Assembly (NCBI GenBank): GCA_035406685.1
Contig: DAONLM010000071.1
Coordinates: 1-13,275, forward strand
DNA: 13,275 nt
Origin: DAONLM01 sp035406685
Lineage (GTDB): Bacteria; Spirochaetota; GWE2-31-10; MWDO01
Direction: 5' to 3'
In this document: positions 1 through 6,873 of the stretch, in pieces
Layout: each line of letters begins with the position of its first letter
Position numbering within the stretch: position 1 is the first letter of the stretch
Program-made: the position numbers and the translations under genes
The notes under the pieces: generated by a model
Database searches by the model: none
What the model saw: the letters and a program-made list of their open reading frames with translations, nothing else
Told to the model about the DNA's origin: nothing

Positions 1-157
1 TTTTGATCCTATCAGAGAATTTTTGTAATACATAACAGATAAGTTTAGAAAGAGATATATTCTCCTTTTTAGCAATCTTTGCTAGTTTTTTCTTCATCTC
101 TGAAGTCGCTACAAAATGTAACTCATGATCTTTTTTGTAATTTAATTTTGTATTCAT
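1..157 (-). CDS. Ribbon-helix-helix DNA-binding protein (partial, 3' end outside window)
   Basis: The reverse strand from the ATG at 157 stays open to the window edge, giving 52 residues of an incomplete protein that begins MNTKLNYKKDHELHFVATSE. After this lead-in, a short strand (about residues 12-19, ELHFVATS) is followed by a Lys-rich helix (MKKKLAKIAKKENI), a turn, and a second helix (SLSKLICYVLQKF). That strand-helix-helix order is typical of MetJ/Arc/CopG repressors and antitoxins. The start is well supported: GGAGGAGGG (163-171) lies five T residues upstream of the ATG. The gene is divergent from the DUF4350-like gene across a 167-nt AT-rich spacer, so it could regulate that spacer; this is inference. 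The missing C-terminus prevents a choice between a stand-alone repressor and a toxin-antitoxin partner. Confidence 0.7.
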   Translation of the reverse strand, partial: MNTKLNYKKDHELHFVATSEMKKKLAKIAKKENISLSKLICYVLQKFSDRIK

Positions 158-324
158 AAAAACCCTCCTCCATATAAAAATATTTCTATATATTAATCAC
201 AATTTTTTTAAGAAAATCCTTTACAAGTTTTAGAAAAAAATTTAAAAAATTTTTAAAAAGAAATCTTTCTGATATCTCTTAATTAGTGTGATTTTTTTAG
301 AAACTATGTTTTTTGGGTATAATA

Positions 325-1389
325 ATGAAAAATAAAATAAAAATTATCTTACTTTTTATTATTTTTTTAATCCTTACATTTTTTTCTTTTGTTTTTTATA
401 AATTATATAAGGTTATAAAAGAATATAAATCAAAGGATATTAATTACAAAGAAAATCTCTCTTATTATAGTTTTTCTGTCCAGAAAAGCCTATTAAAAAA
501 GTTAAAATATAGAGTAAAAAATTTTTATATTAAATATGATAAAGAAAAATATAAAATTATTTTTACTGAAGATTATATTCAAAACATAAATAAATGGAAA
601 GACTGGCTTAAAGAAGGTAGAAGATTGATCTTTTTTGTAAAACCAATAAAAAAAGATAAATTAAATATAAAAATAAATAGAGTTAAAGTTAAATCAAAAG
701 ATATTATTTTTGATTCTGTAAATTATTTAACAATAAATAGTGAGAGTTTTTTTGAGGTAAAAAGAGATATTAAAATTCTTTTAGGAGATAAAAAAAGATG
801 CTATATAGCAAAAGAAATTTTAGATAAAGGTGAAATAATATATATTTTTGATAAGATTATTTTTTCAGATTCACTTATATTTGAAGATGATAATGCAAAA
901 TTTTTAAATAATCTTTTAAAAGAATATTTTAATACGACAATTGTCTTTGATTATGTTGAATTAAATGAACAAAAAAAGAGTTCATTTTTTAAATCTTTTA
1001 ACTTTAATTTTTTTATATTCCATCTAATAATCTTTATTGCTTTATTATTTATAAGTTATGTAAAGAGATTTGGGAAACCAGTTGATCTTGATATTTACAA
1101 AAATAGATCGATTGATAGACATATTGAAGCCGTTGCAAATTTTTTTTATAATACTAAAAATAAAATAGTTCTTACAAAAATAATGGATCAATTCTTTTTT
1201 TATAGATTAAAAAAGATATTTAGATGCAATAATGAAGATGAACTTTTAAAAATTATTAGATTAAAGACTAAAATTAATAATGAAGAAGAAAAAATTATAT
1301 TTGAAAAAGAGAGGGTTTTTGATTTTTATGAAATTACTCTTGAAAGAGAGAGATTTCTTAGAAAAATAAGAGGTAAAAACATTCAATAA
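325..1389 (+). CDS. Two-TM protein resembling the DUF4350 family
   Basis: A 354-residue membrane protein of unknown function. It has an N-terminal TM segment (residues 5-25), a soluble Lys-rich region to about 225, a second TM segment (about 225-247), and a cytoplasmic tail. The tail opens with RFGKPVDLD (from residue 248) and continues with R-S-x-D-R-H-I-E-A-V-A-N-F-F. An RFG+P motif followed by an R-S-x-x-x-x-x-x-A-x-A block after a second TM helix is the layout I associate with DUF4350. Members often sit with MoxR/DUF58 genes; here the next gene is flgH, 54 nt downstream on the same strand. ATG at 325 is preferred, although an in-frame TTG at 313 exists. Neither has a good ribosome binding site, and a TATAAT (318-323) abuts the ATG. 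The family call is by motif only. Confidence 0.6.
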   Translation: MKNKIKIILLFIIFLILTFFSFVFYKLYKVIKEYKSKDINYKENLSYYSFSVQKSLLKKLKYRVKNFYIKYDKEKYKIIFTEDYIQNINKWKDWLKEGRRLIFFVKPIKKDKLNIKINRVKVKSKDIIFDSVNYLTINSESFFEVKRDIKILLGDKKRCYIAKEILDKGEIIYIFDKIIFSDSLIFEDDNAKFLNNLLKEYFNTTIVFDYVELNEQKKSSFFKSFNFNFFIFHLIIFIALLFISYVKRFGKPVDLDIYKNRSIDRHIEAVANFFYNTKNKIVLTKIMDQFFFYRLKKIFRCNNEDELLKIIRLKTKINNEEEKIIFEKERVFDFYEITLERERFLRKIRGKNIQ

Positions 1390-1443
1390 TCTTTTAATAA
1401 GGTCGATAATTTTATATATACCTTAATTTAAAAGGGGGATATC

Positions 1444-2100
1444 TTGTTAAAAAAATTCTTAATTTTATTAAATACTTCTTTTTTTATTTTATTATTTTTT
1501 TCAGAATCTTTATGGAATGATAATTACGCAAATATATACGCTAAAAAAATAAATTATAGAGTAGGTGATACTATTACTGTTATTGTTGATGAACAGACGA
1601 CACTCGAATACAAATCAAATAATAAAGGGCTAAAAACATATAATGTAAATATTCAAGGTGGTGAATTATCAGCAATATTCTCTTTTTTACCAAAAGGAAG
1701 CATTGAGGAGACTAAATCCTTAAATGATAAAGATGATTTCAAGATAAAAATGACTCTTCAGGGAATAATAACTAATGTAACTGATACAAGAGTAACAATT
1801 AATGCCACAAAACAGATTACTATTAATAATAAATCCGGATCCATTCAGATCACAGGGGTTGCAGATACAAAGGATATTGTGGGAAATAGTGTGCTTTCAA
1901 GAAAACTTGCAAATCAGACTTTAACAATAACCACGGTTGTTGATAACTTAAATAATATAATTCAGGATAATGATCTTGTTCAGGTAGTTATAAATCCAGA
2001 CTCCACAACAGATAGAAGAGAAGAGACAAGGTTATCAGAAGAGAGGAAAAGAGCCTTATTGATTCAATATTTTAATAAGATTCTTAATTTAATATTTTAG
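1444..2100 (+). CDS. flgH: Flagellar L-ring protein FlgH
   Basis: FlgH forms the ring that carries the flagellar rod through the outer membrane. The 218-residue length is close to the family norm. After a hydrophobic signal (residues 5-19) come the family landmarks: SLW (22-24), the segment around YRVGDTITVIVDEQT, and a C-terminal half with SGSIQITGVADTKDIVGNSVLSRKLA read in two parts, matching the family's strand 'G-x-I-x-V-x-G-V-x-x-x-x-D-I' followed by N-x-V-x-S. The start is TTG, supported by AAGGGGG (1432-1438) five nt upstream; no in-frame ATG fits. The protein has no cysteine, so it cannot be a lipoprotein as FlgH is in enterobacteria. The C-terminus carries a charged DRREETRLSEERKRA helix and ends in LNLIF. 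No other flagellar gene is in view. A hairpin terminator follows the stop. Confidence 0.85.
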   Translation: MLKKFLILLNTSFFILLFFSESLWNDNYANIYAKKINYRVGDTITVIVDEQTTLEYKSNNKGLKTYNVNIQGGELSAIFSFLPKGSIEETKSLNDKDDFKIKMTLQGIITNVTDTRVTINATKQITINNKSGSIQITGVADTKDIVGNSVLSRKLANQTLTITTVVDNLNNIIQDNDLVQVVINPDSTTDRREETRLSEERKRALLIQYFNKILNLIF

Positions 2101-2101
2101 T

Positions 2102-2137
2102 GTATAAAAAATAATACATATTTTATTATTTTTATAC
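2102..2137 (+). terminator. Rho-independent terminator after flgH
   Basis: The arms GTATAAAAAATAATA and TATTATTTTTATAC pair over about 14 bp with one bulged A. A T-rich run (TTTATTTTTT) follows. The hairpin begins immediately after the flgH stop codon. It is AT-only apart from the end pair, so strength is uncertain. Confidence 0.6.
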
Positions 2138-2233
2138 TTTATTTTTTAGAAAGTAATAGATTTTTTATGTAAGAAAATAAATATAATTTATATATATATC
2201 TTAATGTTAGAAATATTTTCTCTTATATGGTAT

Positions 2234-2280
2234 ATATTTTGCTTAAAATATTTTGCTTAATTTAAGAGAAAAGATATTAA
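2234..2280 (+). promoter_or_regulatory. Probable promoter with a tandem 13-nt repeat
   Basis: ATATTTTGCTTAA occurs twice in tandem (2234-2246 and 2248-2260) with a 14-nt period. The second copy supplies a possible -35 TTGCTT (2253-2258), followed after 16 nt by TATTAA (2275-2280). Transcription would then start near 2287, about 20 nt before the ATG at 2308. The repeat spacing would suit a dimeric or tandem regulator near the -35, but no regulator is identified. Confidence 0.35.
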
Positions 2281-2307
2281 AATAATAATTCTTGTGAGGA
2301 GGTTTTT

Positions 2308-3075
2308 ATGAATTATAAAAAGATCTTTTTGATTTTAATTCTTATTTTTGTCTTATTATTTTCTGTTTCAGCAAAGTCAAAATTTGACTGGAAAAAAGAA
2401 ATGCTTGGCTTTAAATTAGGTCTTGGATTTCTTGTAAATACGAGTAATTTACTCGGGTTAGTTGAGTCTGCAAACATGGCTAAATCAATCGAATCTGGAA
2501 GCACTTATGACTTTCCGGGTTTAACAACAGAGCAAAAAGAGGCTTTTAAAAATCTTGACAAAGCAATGCAGTATACTATTATGGCAGCAAACATAGTAGG
2601 GGCAATGGAGTATGGTTTTAAATTCAGGATTATGTATCATGTTTTAATTGCAGACGCTGATCTTACTTTATTACCTTTTGATGGTTCTTATAATGGAAGA
2701 GTGGATTTGCAATTGTCTGTAAGTGCAGGTGTTAGAGTTCCTTTCTTTATTATGCCATATTTAACAATGGGATTTTTATCAACATTTAGTTTTTATCCCG
2801 ATGAATTTATTAAAGTAGAAGAATGGAAACAAAATTATGCTGGTTTCGCTAATTTTGCATTTAGACCGGGTATGGTATCAAGAGTCGGCCTTGGTTTTAA
2901 TTTCCCGGCTCTATCTTTTGGTGTATATTATCAGTGGACTGTTAAAGATTTTTATGAATATGTTGGTTTCTGGAATGAACTCGCAAATGCAAGTACCCCA
3001 GTAGATGCAGCAGGAAAGATTTTTGGATATCAGAGTAGATTTGGCTTTGAAATGGTATGGTATCTTATTAAATAA
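2308..3075 (+). CDS. Secreted, probable outer-membrane beta-barrel protein
   Basis: A 255-residue protein of unknown function. It has a clear signal peptide: MNYKK, a hydrophobic core, then SVSA with probable cleavage after residue 22. The mature part alternates Gly/aromatic-rich amphipathic stretches (for example LQLSVSAGVRVPFFIMPYLTM and SRVGLGFNFPALSFGVYYQW) and ends in FEMVWYLIK, as expected for a small outer-membrane barrel. Residues about 54-80 (TYDF to MQYTI) are more helical, possibly a loop or plug. The start is secure: GAGGAGG (2296-2302) lies five T residues upstream of the ATG. It has its own probable promoter and ends at a strong shared terminator, so it is likely monocistronic. 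I do not recognise a family; barrel identity is inferred from pattern. Confidence 0.65.
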   Translation: MNYKKIFLILILIFVLLFSVSAKSKFDWKKEMLGFKLGLGFLVNTSNLLGLVESANMAKSIESGSTYDFPGLTTEQKEAFKNLDKAMQYTIMAANIVGAMEYGFKFRIMYHVLIADADLTLLPFDGSYNGRVDLQLSVSAGVRVPFFIMPYLTMGFLSTFSFYPDEFIKVEEWKQNYAGFANFAFRPGMVSRVGLGFNFPALSFGVYYQWTVKDFYEYVGFWNELANASTPVDAAGKIFGYQSRFGFEMVWYLIK

Positions 3076-3091
3076 AATTAACTTCAATAAT

Positions 3092-3121
3092 AAAAAAGAG
3101 GCTTTTAAAAGCCTCTTTTTT
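3092..3121. terminator. Bidirectional terminator (perfect 30-nt palindrome)
   Basis: A6-GAGGCTTTT-AAAAGCCTC-T6 is a perfect palindrome: a GC-topped stem with A and T runs on both sides, so it ends transcription in both directions. It lies between the rightward barrel gene (stop at 3075) and the leftward barrel-like gene. The latter's TAA stop codon (3120-3122) overlaps the palindrome's outer T run. Confidence 0.9.
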
Positions 3122-3878
3122 AAATTTTTAGAGACATAAATACGATTCCAACTCCATTAAAGAAAAAATAGTCATTTATTGTAAAACCACCACCAATTGA
3201 TATATTAAAGATTTCTTTTATGGTAAAGCCAATTGTTATGCAATTTTTAAAACAAAAAAAATCTATTAATAAATTTCTATATCCTATCAAGATGCCGACT
3301 TTTCCACCTATATTAAAGAAATTAAATAAAAAAAAGTTAAAATCCATATTTGTATCAATTGATATATTATTTAAAAAATTAAACTCCAATTGAAAAAAAC
3401 TTTTATATCTATCACCAACACCAAATCCAGTATTAAAGGAAAAGCCTTCATTGCAGCCCCCAACATCAAGCCAGAGATAGATACCAGACAAATTGGAAAA
3501 AATTTTATAAAGATATTCAAAGCCACCTTTTATAGAAAAATTAAAAAATTTAAAATTATTTGAATATATGCCGGTAGAGAAACCATTATGAAAAAATCTA
3601 ATATTAAATTGATGCCTATTTTTTGATTTAAAAGAGTATTTAAATAAAAAACTTTCGTTTAGATAATCTTTTGTTCCAGAAAATCCAGATTCAAAATATA
3701 ATCTCGAATAAAATATCTGTTTTGAATACCATTTATTACCTAAAATATAATCATCTGTTTCTTCATTGCCAGAAATAGAAAAATTGGCAAGCAAAAATAA
3801 TAAAATAATAAAATAAAAATGGAGGTGATGAGATTCGAACTCACTACCTCTTGAATGCCATTCAAGCGCTCTAACCAA
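3120..3878 (-). CDS. Barrel-like secreted protein; start codon unresolved (open frame runs into the tRNA)
   Basis: An open frame whose body, from about 3818 down to 3120, looks like a real exported protein. A hydrophobic FIILLFLLANFSISG segment is followed by long alternating aromatic/Gly stretches (for example YLWLDVGGCNEGFSFNTGFG and VGILIGYRNLLIDFFCF), suggesting an outer-membrane barrel. The only in-frame ATG (3878) lies inside tRNA-Ala, and the first 20 codons are simply the tRNA read as protein, so they are probably not translated. Between the tRNA 3' end (3820) and the protein body there is no ATG or GTG. The options are ATT (3809 or 3806) or TTG (3794), and the TTG would remove most of the signal peptide. 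No Shine-Dalgarno sequence is visible. It probably shares a transcript with iorA and the tRNA and ends at the palindromic terminator. Function unknown. Confidence 0.55.
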   Translation of the reverse strand: MVRALEWHSRGSEFESHHLHFYFIILLFLLANFSISGNEETDDYILGNKWYSKQIFYSRLYFESGFSGTKDYLNESFLFKYSFKSKNRHQFNIRFFHNGFSTGIYSNNFKFFNFSIKGGFEYLYKIFSNLSGIYLWLDVGGCNEGFSFNTGFGVGDRYKSFFQLEFNFLNNISIDTNMDFNFFLFNFFNIGGKVGILIGYRNLLIDFFCFKNCITIGFTIKEIFNISIGGGFTINDYFFFNGVGIVFMSLKI

Positions 3879-3893
3879 CTGAGCTACACCCCC
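3820..3893 (-). tRNA. tRNA-Ala, anticodon GGC
   Basis: A 74-nt cloverleaf. The acceptor stem is GGGGGTG/CACCTCC, with a G3:U70 wobble pair, the universal alanine identity element, and discriminator A73. The D arm is GCTC-AGTTGGTTA-GAGC. The anticodon stem is CTTGA/TCAAG with loop ATGGCAT, giving anticodon GGC. The variable loop has 5 nt, and the T arm is GTGAG-TTCGAAT-CTCAT. CCA is not encoded and must be added after transcription. The gene starts 15 nt after the iorA stop and most likely lies on the same transcript. Confidence 0.97.
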
Positions 3894-3908
3894 ATTCTTT
3901 ATATAAAT

Positions 3909-5495
3909 CTATTTTTTCTTCTTCTTTTTAGCACCAAATATTACACATAGCCCTTTTACCACCAGAAAAGATAGATTTTTTGATTTTAGCATACTTTCAA
4001 TATTTTTCTCTATTTCATCTGGTTTGTAAGCATCAACAATTGCAAAATCATCCCCTGTAATTCCGACAGATTCCGCAAGTTTTTTATAATCTAACTGAAC
4101 AGTTGTCTCTCCAGTAATTCTCTCGCCAGATAAAGGATTTGGTTGCATGCCAGTCATTGCTGTGGTGCCGTTATCAAGAACAATTACTAAAATATTCTGC
4201 CTGTTGTATGCTGCATTTAATAAACCTGTTATGCCACTATGAGCAAATGTAGAGTCCCCAATTACAGCAACTGGCTTATTATGTTTACCAGTTATCGCCA
4301 TACCATGAGCAATTGTTATACTTGCCCCCATATCAAGACAGGTATCAAGTGAATTAAATGGTGGCATTACACCAAGAGTATAACAACCAATATCACCAGA
4401 AACTATTGCCCCAAATTTCTTAAGTGTATTAAAAACATTTCTATGAGGACAGCCAGGACATAAAGCCGGTGGCCTTGGTGGAATTTTTATATCAATTTTA
4501 ATACTCTCCTTCTTTTCCTCTTTTTCAATAAGAAAAGAAAAGGCTCTCTTAATTATATCTATGTTCAACTCCCCTGTTACTGGTAGATATTTCTTACCCT
4601 CTATGTTAATTCCCATTGCTTTAATTTCTGTTTCGATAAATGGATCAAGTTCTTCTACAATAAATACATTTTCAACAAGAGAGACAAATTCTTTTATCTT
4701 TTTTTCTGGCAAAGGATATACCATTCCTAATTTTAATATCGATGCCTCAGGAAATGCATCCTTTACATATTGATATGAAATACCAGAGGTAATAAAGCCA
4801 ATCTTTTTAGAATTTAACTCTATAATATTTATAGAAAGGTTATTGCTATCTTCTTTTATTATGGCAAGCCTTTTTTCTACTTCAATATGTCTCTTTCTTG
4901 CAAATGCTGGTATCATTACATATTTTTCTGGATTCTTCTTAAACCCTTTTATCTCTAAATCTTTTGGTTTTCTTCCATTATCAATTACAACACTCTTTGA
5001 GTGACAGATTCTTGTCGTTGGTCTTAAAAGAATAGGAGTGTCATACTTCTCACTTAGTTCAAAAGCAAGCTCTGTAAACTCCATTGCCTCCTGTGAATCA
5101 GATGGTTCTAACATAGGAATTTTAGCTGCTTTTGCAAAATTTCTATTATCCTGTTCATTTTGTGAAGAATGCGCATCTGGATCATCTGCTGTCACTATAA
5201 CGAGTCCCCCATTTACGCCAGTATAAGATAGTGTAAATAGAGGATCTGCTGCAACATTTAGTCCCACGTGTTTCATTGTTACAATAGTTCGAGATCCTGC
5301 ATAAGATGCCCCAATTCCAACCTCCAATGCAACTTTTTCATTTACAGACCATTCTGTATATACACCTTCATAATCTTTTAGATTTTCTAAAATCTGGGTA
5401 GATGGGGTACCGGGATATCCAGCGCCAACTTTTACACCTACTTTGTATGCTCCGTAAGCAATAGCCTCATTACCAGAAAAAAGAATTTTTTGCAT
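3909..5495 (-). CDS. iorA: Indolepyruvate:ferredoxin oxidoreductase alpha subunit, lacking the C-terminal ferredoxin domain
   Basis: IorA with IorB oxidatively decarboxylates aryl 2-oxoacids (indolepyruvate, phenylpyruvate) to acyl-CoA, passing electrons to ferredoxin. The 528-residue protein has the N-terminal pyrimidine-binding region (GNEAIAYGAYKVGVKVGAGYPGTPS, residues 8-32, cited as one family signature), a central transketolase-C-like part, and a TPP-binding region. The last includes CPGCPHRN (346-353), GDIGCYTLG (367-375) and the GDSTF...N motif (413-417, N442). Family members usually continue for 70 or more residues into a domain binding two [4Fe-4S] clusters. Here the protein stops at VVKGLCVIFGAKKKKKK, and tRNA-Ala begins 15 nt later, so that domain is absent. 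No iorB is in the window. AAGGAAT lies upstream of the ATG. Substrate specificity is inferred. Confidence 0.85.
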   Translation of the reverse strand: MQKILFSGNEAIAYGAYKVGVKVGAGYPGTPSTQILENLKDYEGVYTEWSVNEKVALEVGIGASYAGSRTIVTMKHVGLNVAADPLFTLSYTGVNGGLVIVTADDPDAHSSQNEQDNRNFAKAAKIPMLEPSDSQEAMEFTELAFELSEKYDTPILLRPTTRICHSKSVVIDNGRKPKDLEIKGFKKNPEKYVMIPAFARKRHIEVEKRLAIIKEDSNNLSINIIELNSKKIGFITSGISYQYVKDAFPEASILKLGMVYPLPEKKIKEFVSLVENVFIVEELDPFIETEIKAMGINIEGKKYLPVTGELNIDIIKRAFSFLIEKEEKKESIKIDIKIPPRPPALCPGCPHRNVFNTLKKFGAIVSGDIGCYTLGVMPPFNSLDTCLDMGASITIAHGMAITGKHNKPVAVIGDSTFAHSGITGLLNAAYNRQNILVIVLDNGTTAMTGMQPNPLSGERITGETTVQLDYKKLAESVGITGDDFAIVDAYKPDEIEKNIESMLKSKNLSFLVVKGLCVIFGAKKKKKK

Positions 5496-5532
5496 TTATA
5501 TTATTCCTTTTTTGTTATTCTTTTTTTACTGA

Positions 5533-5561
5533 AATATATTATAAAAAATAAATTTTGTCAA
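5533..5561 (-). promoter_or_regulatory. Promoter of the iorA-tRNA-Ala unit
   Basis: On the reverse strand, a consensus -35 TTGACA (5561-5556) is followed after exactly 17 nt by TATATT (5538-5533), five of six matches to the -10. Transcription would start near 5526, about 30 nt before the iorA ATG. It begins just past the stop codon of the upstream PilZ gene, so iorA is probably transcribed independently. Confidence 0.6.
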
Positions 5562-5565
5562 AAGA

Positions 5566-5907
5566 TTATTTGTAAATATCAAGATTTAAAAGTTCATTAA
5601 ATTTATCTAAATCATTGGCTTTTATGAATTCTACCCCAAATCTTGTCTTATTTTCACCTATGTTTTTTAGATAGATTACTCTTCCTTTGAGTTTATAATT
5701 GTATGGCAAAATTTTTAAAGTAATATCACTTCCTACTAGTAATTTTTTTTCATTAATACCTTCAACAAAAAATCCCATGCCATAGCCAGTCGCATCAACC
5801 GTTGTTGCAGTATATTCTTCAAATAGTCCAATTGAGATCACAACATTCTTTAAACACTCTGGCAAAGCCTCAACTGGAATTCTTGCTTCTTTTCTTTTGT
5901 CTATCAT
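5566..5907 (-). CDS. PilZ-domain protein (probable c-di-GMP receptor)
   Basis: A 113-residue single-domain protein. PilZ domains bind cyclic di-GMP and control motility or surface behaviour. Both signature elements are near canonical. R-x-x-x-R is present as RKEAR near residue 5, and the D/N-x-S-x-x-G motif appears as DATGYG, with Thr in place of Ser. Barrel strands follow (GSDITLKILPYNYKLKGRVIYLKN, cited as a region, then TRFGVEFI). The start is ATG 5907, since GGAGG (5914-5918) lies six nt upstream. An in-frame ATG at 5922 overlaps that ribosome binding site and is unlikely to be used. No second domain is present, so it would act by binding a partner, possibly the flagellar motor. That target is inference. 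Confidence 0.8.
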   Translation of the reverse strand: MIDKRKEARIPVEALPECLKNVVISIGLFEEYTATTVDATGYGMGFFVEGINEKKLLVGSDITLKILPYNYKLKGRVIYLKNIGENKTRFGVEFIKANDLDKFNELLNLDIYK

Positions 5908-5980
5908 GATATTCCTCCACATTTAATTTTATAACCTTTTTCAGGTATAAATTTTTTTTAAATTATATCTTTAAATTTAT

Positions 5981-6002
5981 AAAAAAAATAAAAAATGTCA
6001 AT
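5981..6002 (-). promoter_or_regulatory. Possible promoter of the PilZ gene
   Basis: A consensus TTGACA (6002-5997, reverse strand) is followed after 16 nt by TAAATT (5980-5975). A shifted TATAAA gives only 14-nt spacing. The -35 is good but the -10 is weak, and the surrounding sequence is almost pure A/T, so chance matches are likely. Confidence 0.35.
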
Positions 6003-6200
6003 AAAAAGATTTAAAAATTTTATTAATTAAAATTAATATATTTTTTTTATATTATATTAAATAATTAGTTTAAAAATATAATAAAGTAAAAATATATATT
6101 ATAATATATCAAATTTTATTTTTTTATTAATTTATATATATATTGCTATATTTTATTATTTATTTTTCTATTTTTTAATTAGAGGAGAAAGAATAATTAA
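5990..6200. other. Extremely AT-rich intergenic spacer
   Basis: Between the PilZ gene and mntP, both leftward, about 190 bases contain only around nine G or C residues (about 5% GC), clearly below the flanking genes. No plausible ORF or tRNA is visible, and no stable hairpin distinct from general A/T self-complementarity. It holds the mntP 3' flank and the upstream sequence of the PilZ promoter. Confidence 0.6.
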
Positions 6201-6764
6201 TTAAAAAAATAATTTTTCTATTAAAATCTTAAATCCTATTATTATCAAAATTAAACCACCAACTATTTCAGCCCATTTTTCTATAAAACCACCGATAATT
6301 CTACCTAAATATACACCAAGCATAGACATTAAAAAAGTAATTATTCCTATAAAAATAAGAGAGATAAATATAGGAAGTCCAATTAATCCAAGAGAAATCC
6401 CAGCAGCAAAGGCATCAATGGAGGTAGCAATACAGATAAAGATAAGAGCTCTACCTTTTGAAAAATCCACTCTTTTACATTCTTCTTCTTTCTTAAAAAA
6501 AGATTCGACTAACATTTTTATTCCTAATATTAATAATAAGATAAAGGCAATAAAAGAAGAATATTGGGAGACTATCTTTCCTAAGAAATTTCCAAGAAAG
6601 TAGCCGGCTAATGGCATCAATATTTGAAAAAGAGCAGTATGAAAAGAGAGTCTGAATGCACTTATAAATTTAAAATTCTTATTACATATTCCATAACTTA
6701 TACAAACAGCAAAGGCATCCATTGCCAGACCTAATGAAAGAAAGAATATAGTGATAAAAATCAT
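6201..6764 (-). CDS. mntP: Manganese efflux pump MntP
   Basis: An inner-membrane exporter that removes excess Mn2+. The 187 residues match the family's usual size (about 188). Six TM segments are arranged as two repeats of three, each repeat carrying the conserved acidic motif: AMDAFAV with Asp16 and SIDAFAAG with Asp117. These are the Asp residues expected to bind the metal. A charged loop (FKKEEECKRVDFSKGR, about 90-105) separates the halves. The start is ATG 6764 with GAGGAT just upstream. It is preceded by a terminator and a structured leader, so it is probably transcribed alone. Family members are commonly controlled by manganese, but I do not see the conserved parts of the yybP-ykoY riboswitch here. 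Confidence 0.92.
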   Translation of the reverse strand: MIFITIFFLSLGLAMDAFAVCISYGICNKNFKFISAFRLSFHTALFQILMPLAGYFLGNFLGKIVSQYSSFIAFILLLILGIKMLVESFFKKEEECKRVDFSKGRALIFICIATSIDAFAAGISLGLIGLPIFISLIFIGIITFLMSMLGVYLGRIIGGFIEKWAEIVGGLILIIIGFKILIEKLFF

Positions 6765-6802
6765 AATATCCTCATTAATTAGAAATTATATTGTTCCCTG
6801 AG

Positions 6803-6871
6803 ATTATTGCATAACTTTAAAGATTAATCAGATGAATAAAAAAATTACTATTTTTTTAGTCATGCAACAAT
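6803..6871 (-). promoter_or_regulatory. Inverted repeat in the mntP upstream region (operator or RNA switch candidate)
   Basis: On the reverse strand ATTGTTGCATGACT (6871-6858) is matched by AGTTATGCAATAAT (6816-6803). This gives 14 positions of pairing, with two G-U wobbles and 41 nt between the arms. The interval holds a second perfect stem, AAAAAAAT-AGTA-ATTTTTTT, and the palindromes GATTAATC and CTTTAAAG. A possible promoter (TTGTTG, 17 nt, TAATTT) overlaps the outer arm. The element could be a folded mRNA leader or paired protein sites; the sequence does not decide which. Confidence 0.45.
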
Positions 6872-6873
6872 AT

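Noticed and set aside
306..335. Nine-codon ORF (ATG at 306) overlapping the DUF4350-like start, considered as a leader peptide
   Set aside because: It has no ribosome site and no attenuator-like hairpin; likely chance.
2313..2504. Leftward ORF opposite the barrel gene start
   Set aside because: It overlaps the signal-peptide region of a well-supported gene and has no ribosome site.
3894..3911. Frameshift at the A-rich end of iorA hiding the ferredoxin domain
   Set aside because: Only 15 nt separate the stop from tRNA-Ala, so no further coding sequence could exist in any frame.
4561..5226. Two short rightward ORFs opposite iorA
   Set aside because: They are antisense to strongly supported iorA codons, have no ribosome site and show no recognisable protein pattern.
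6418..6603. Rightward ORF opposite mntP
   Set aside because: It is antisense to the conserved mntP sequence and has no independent support.
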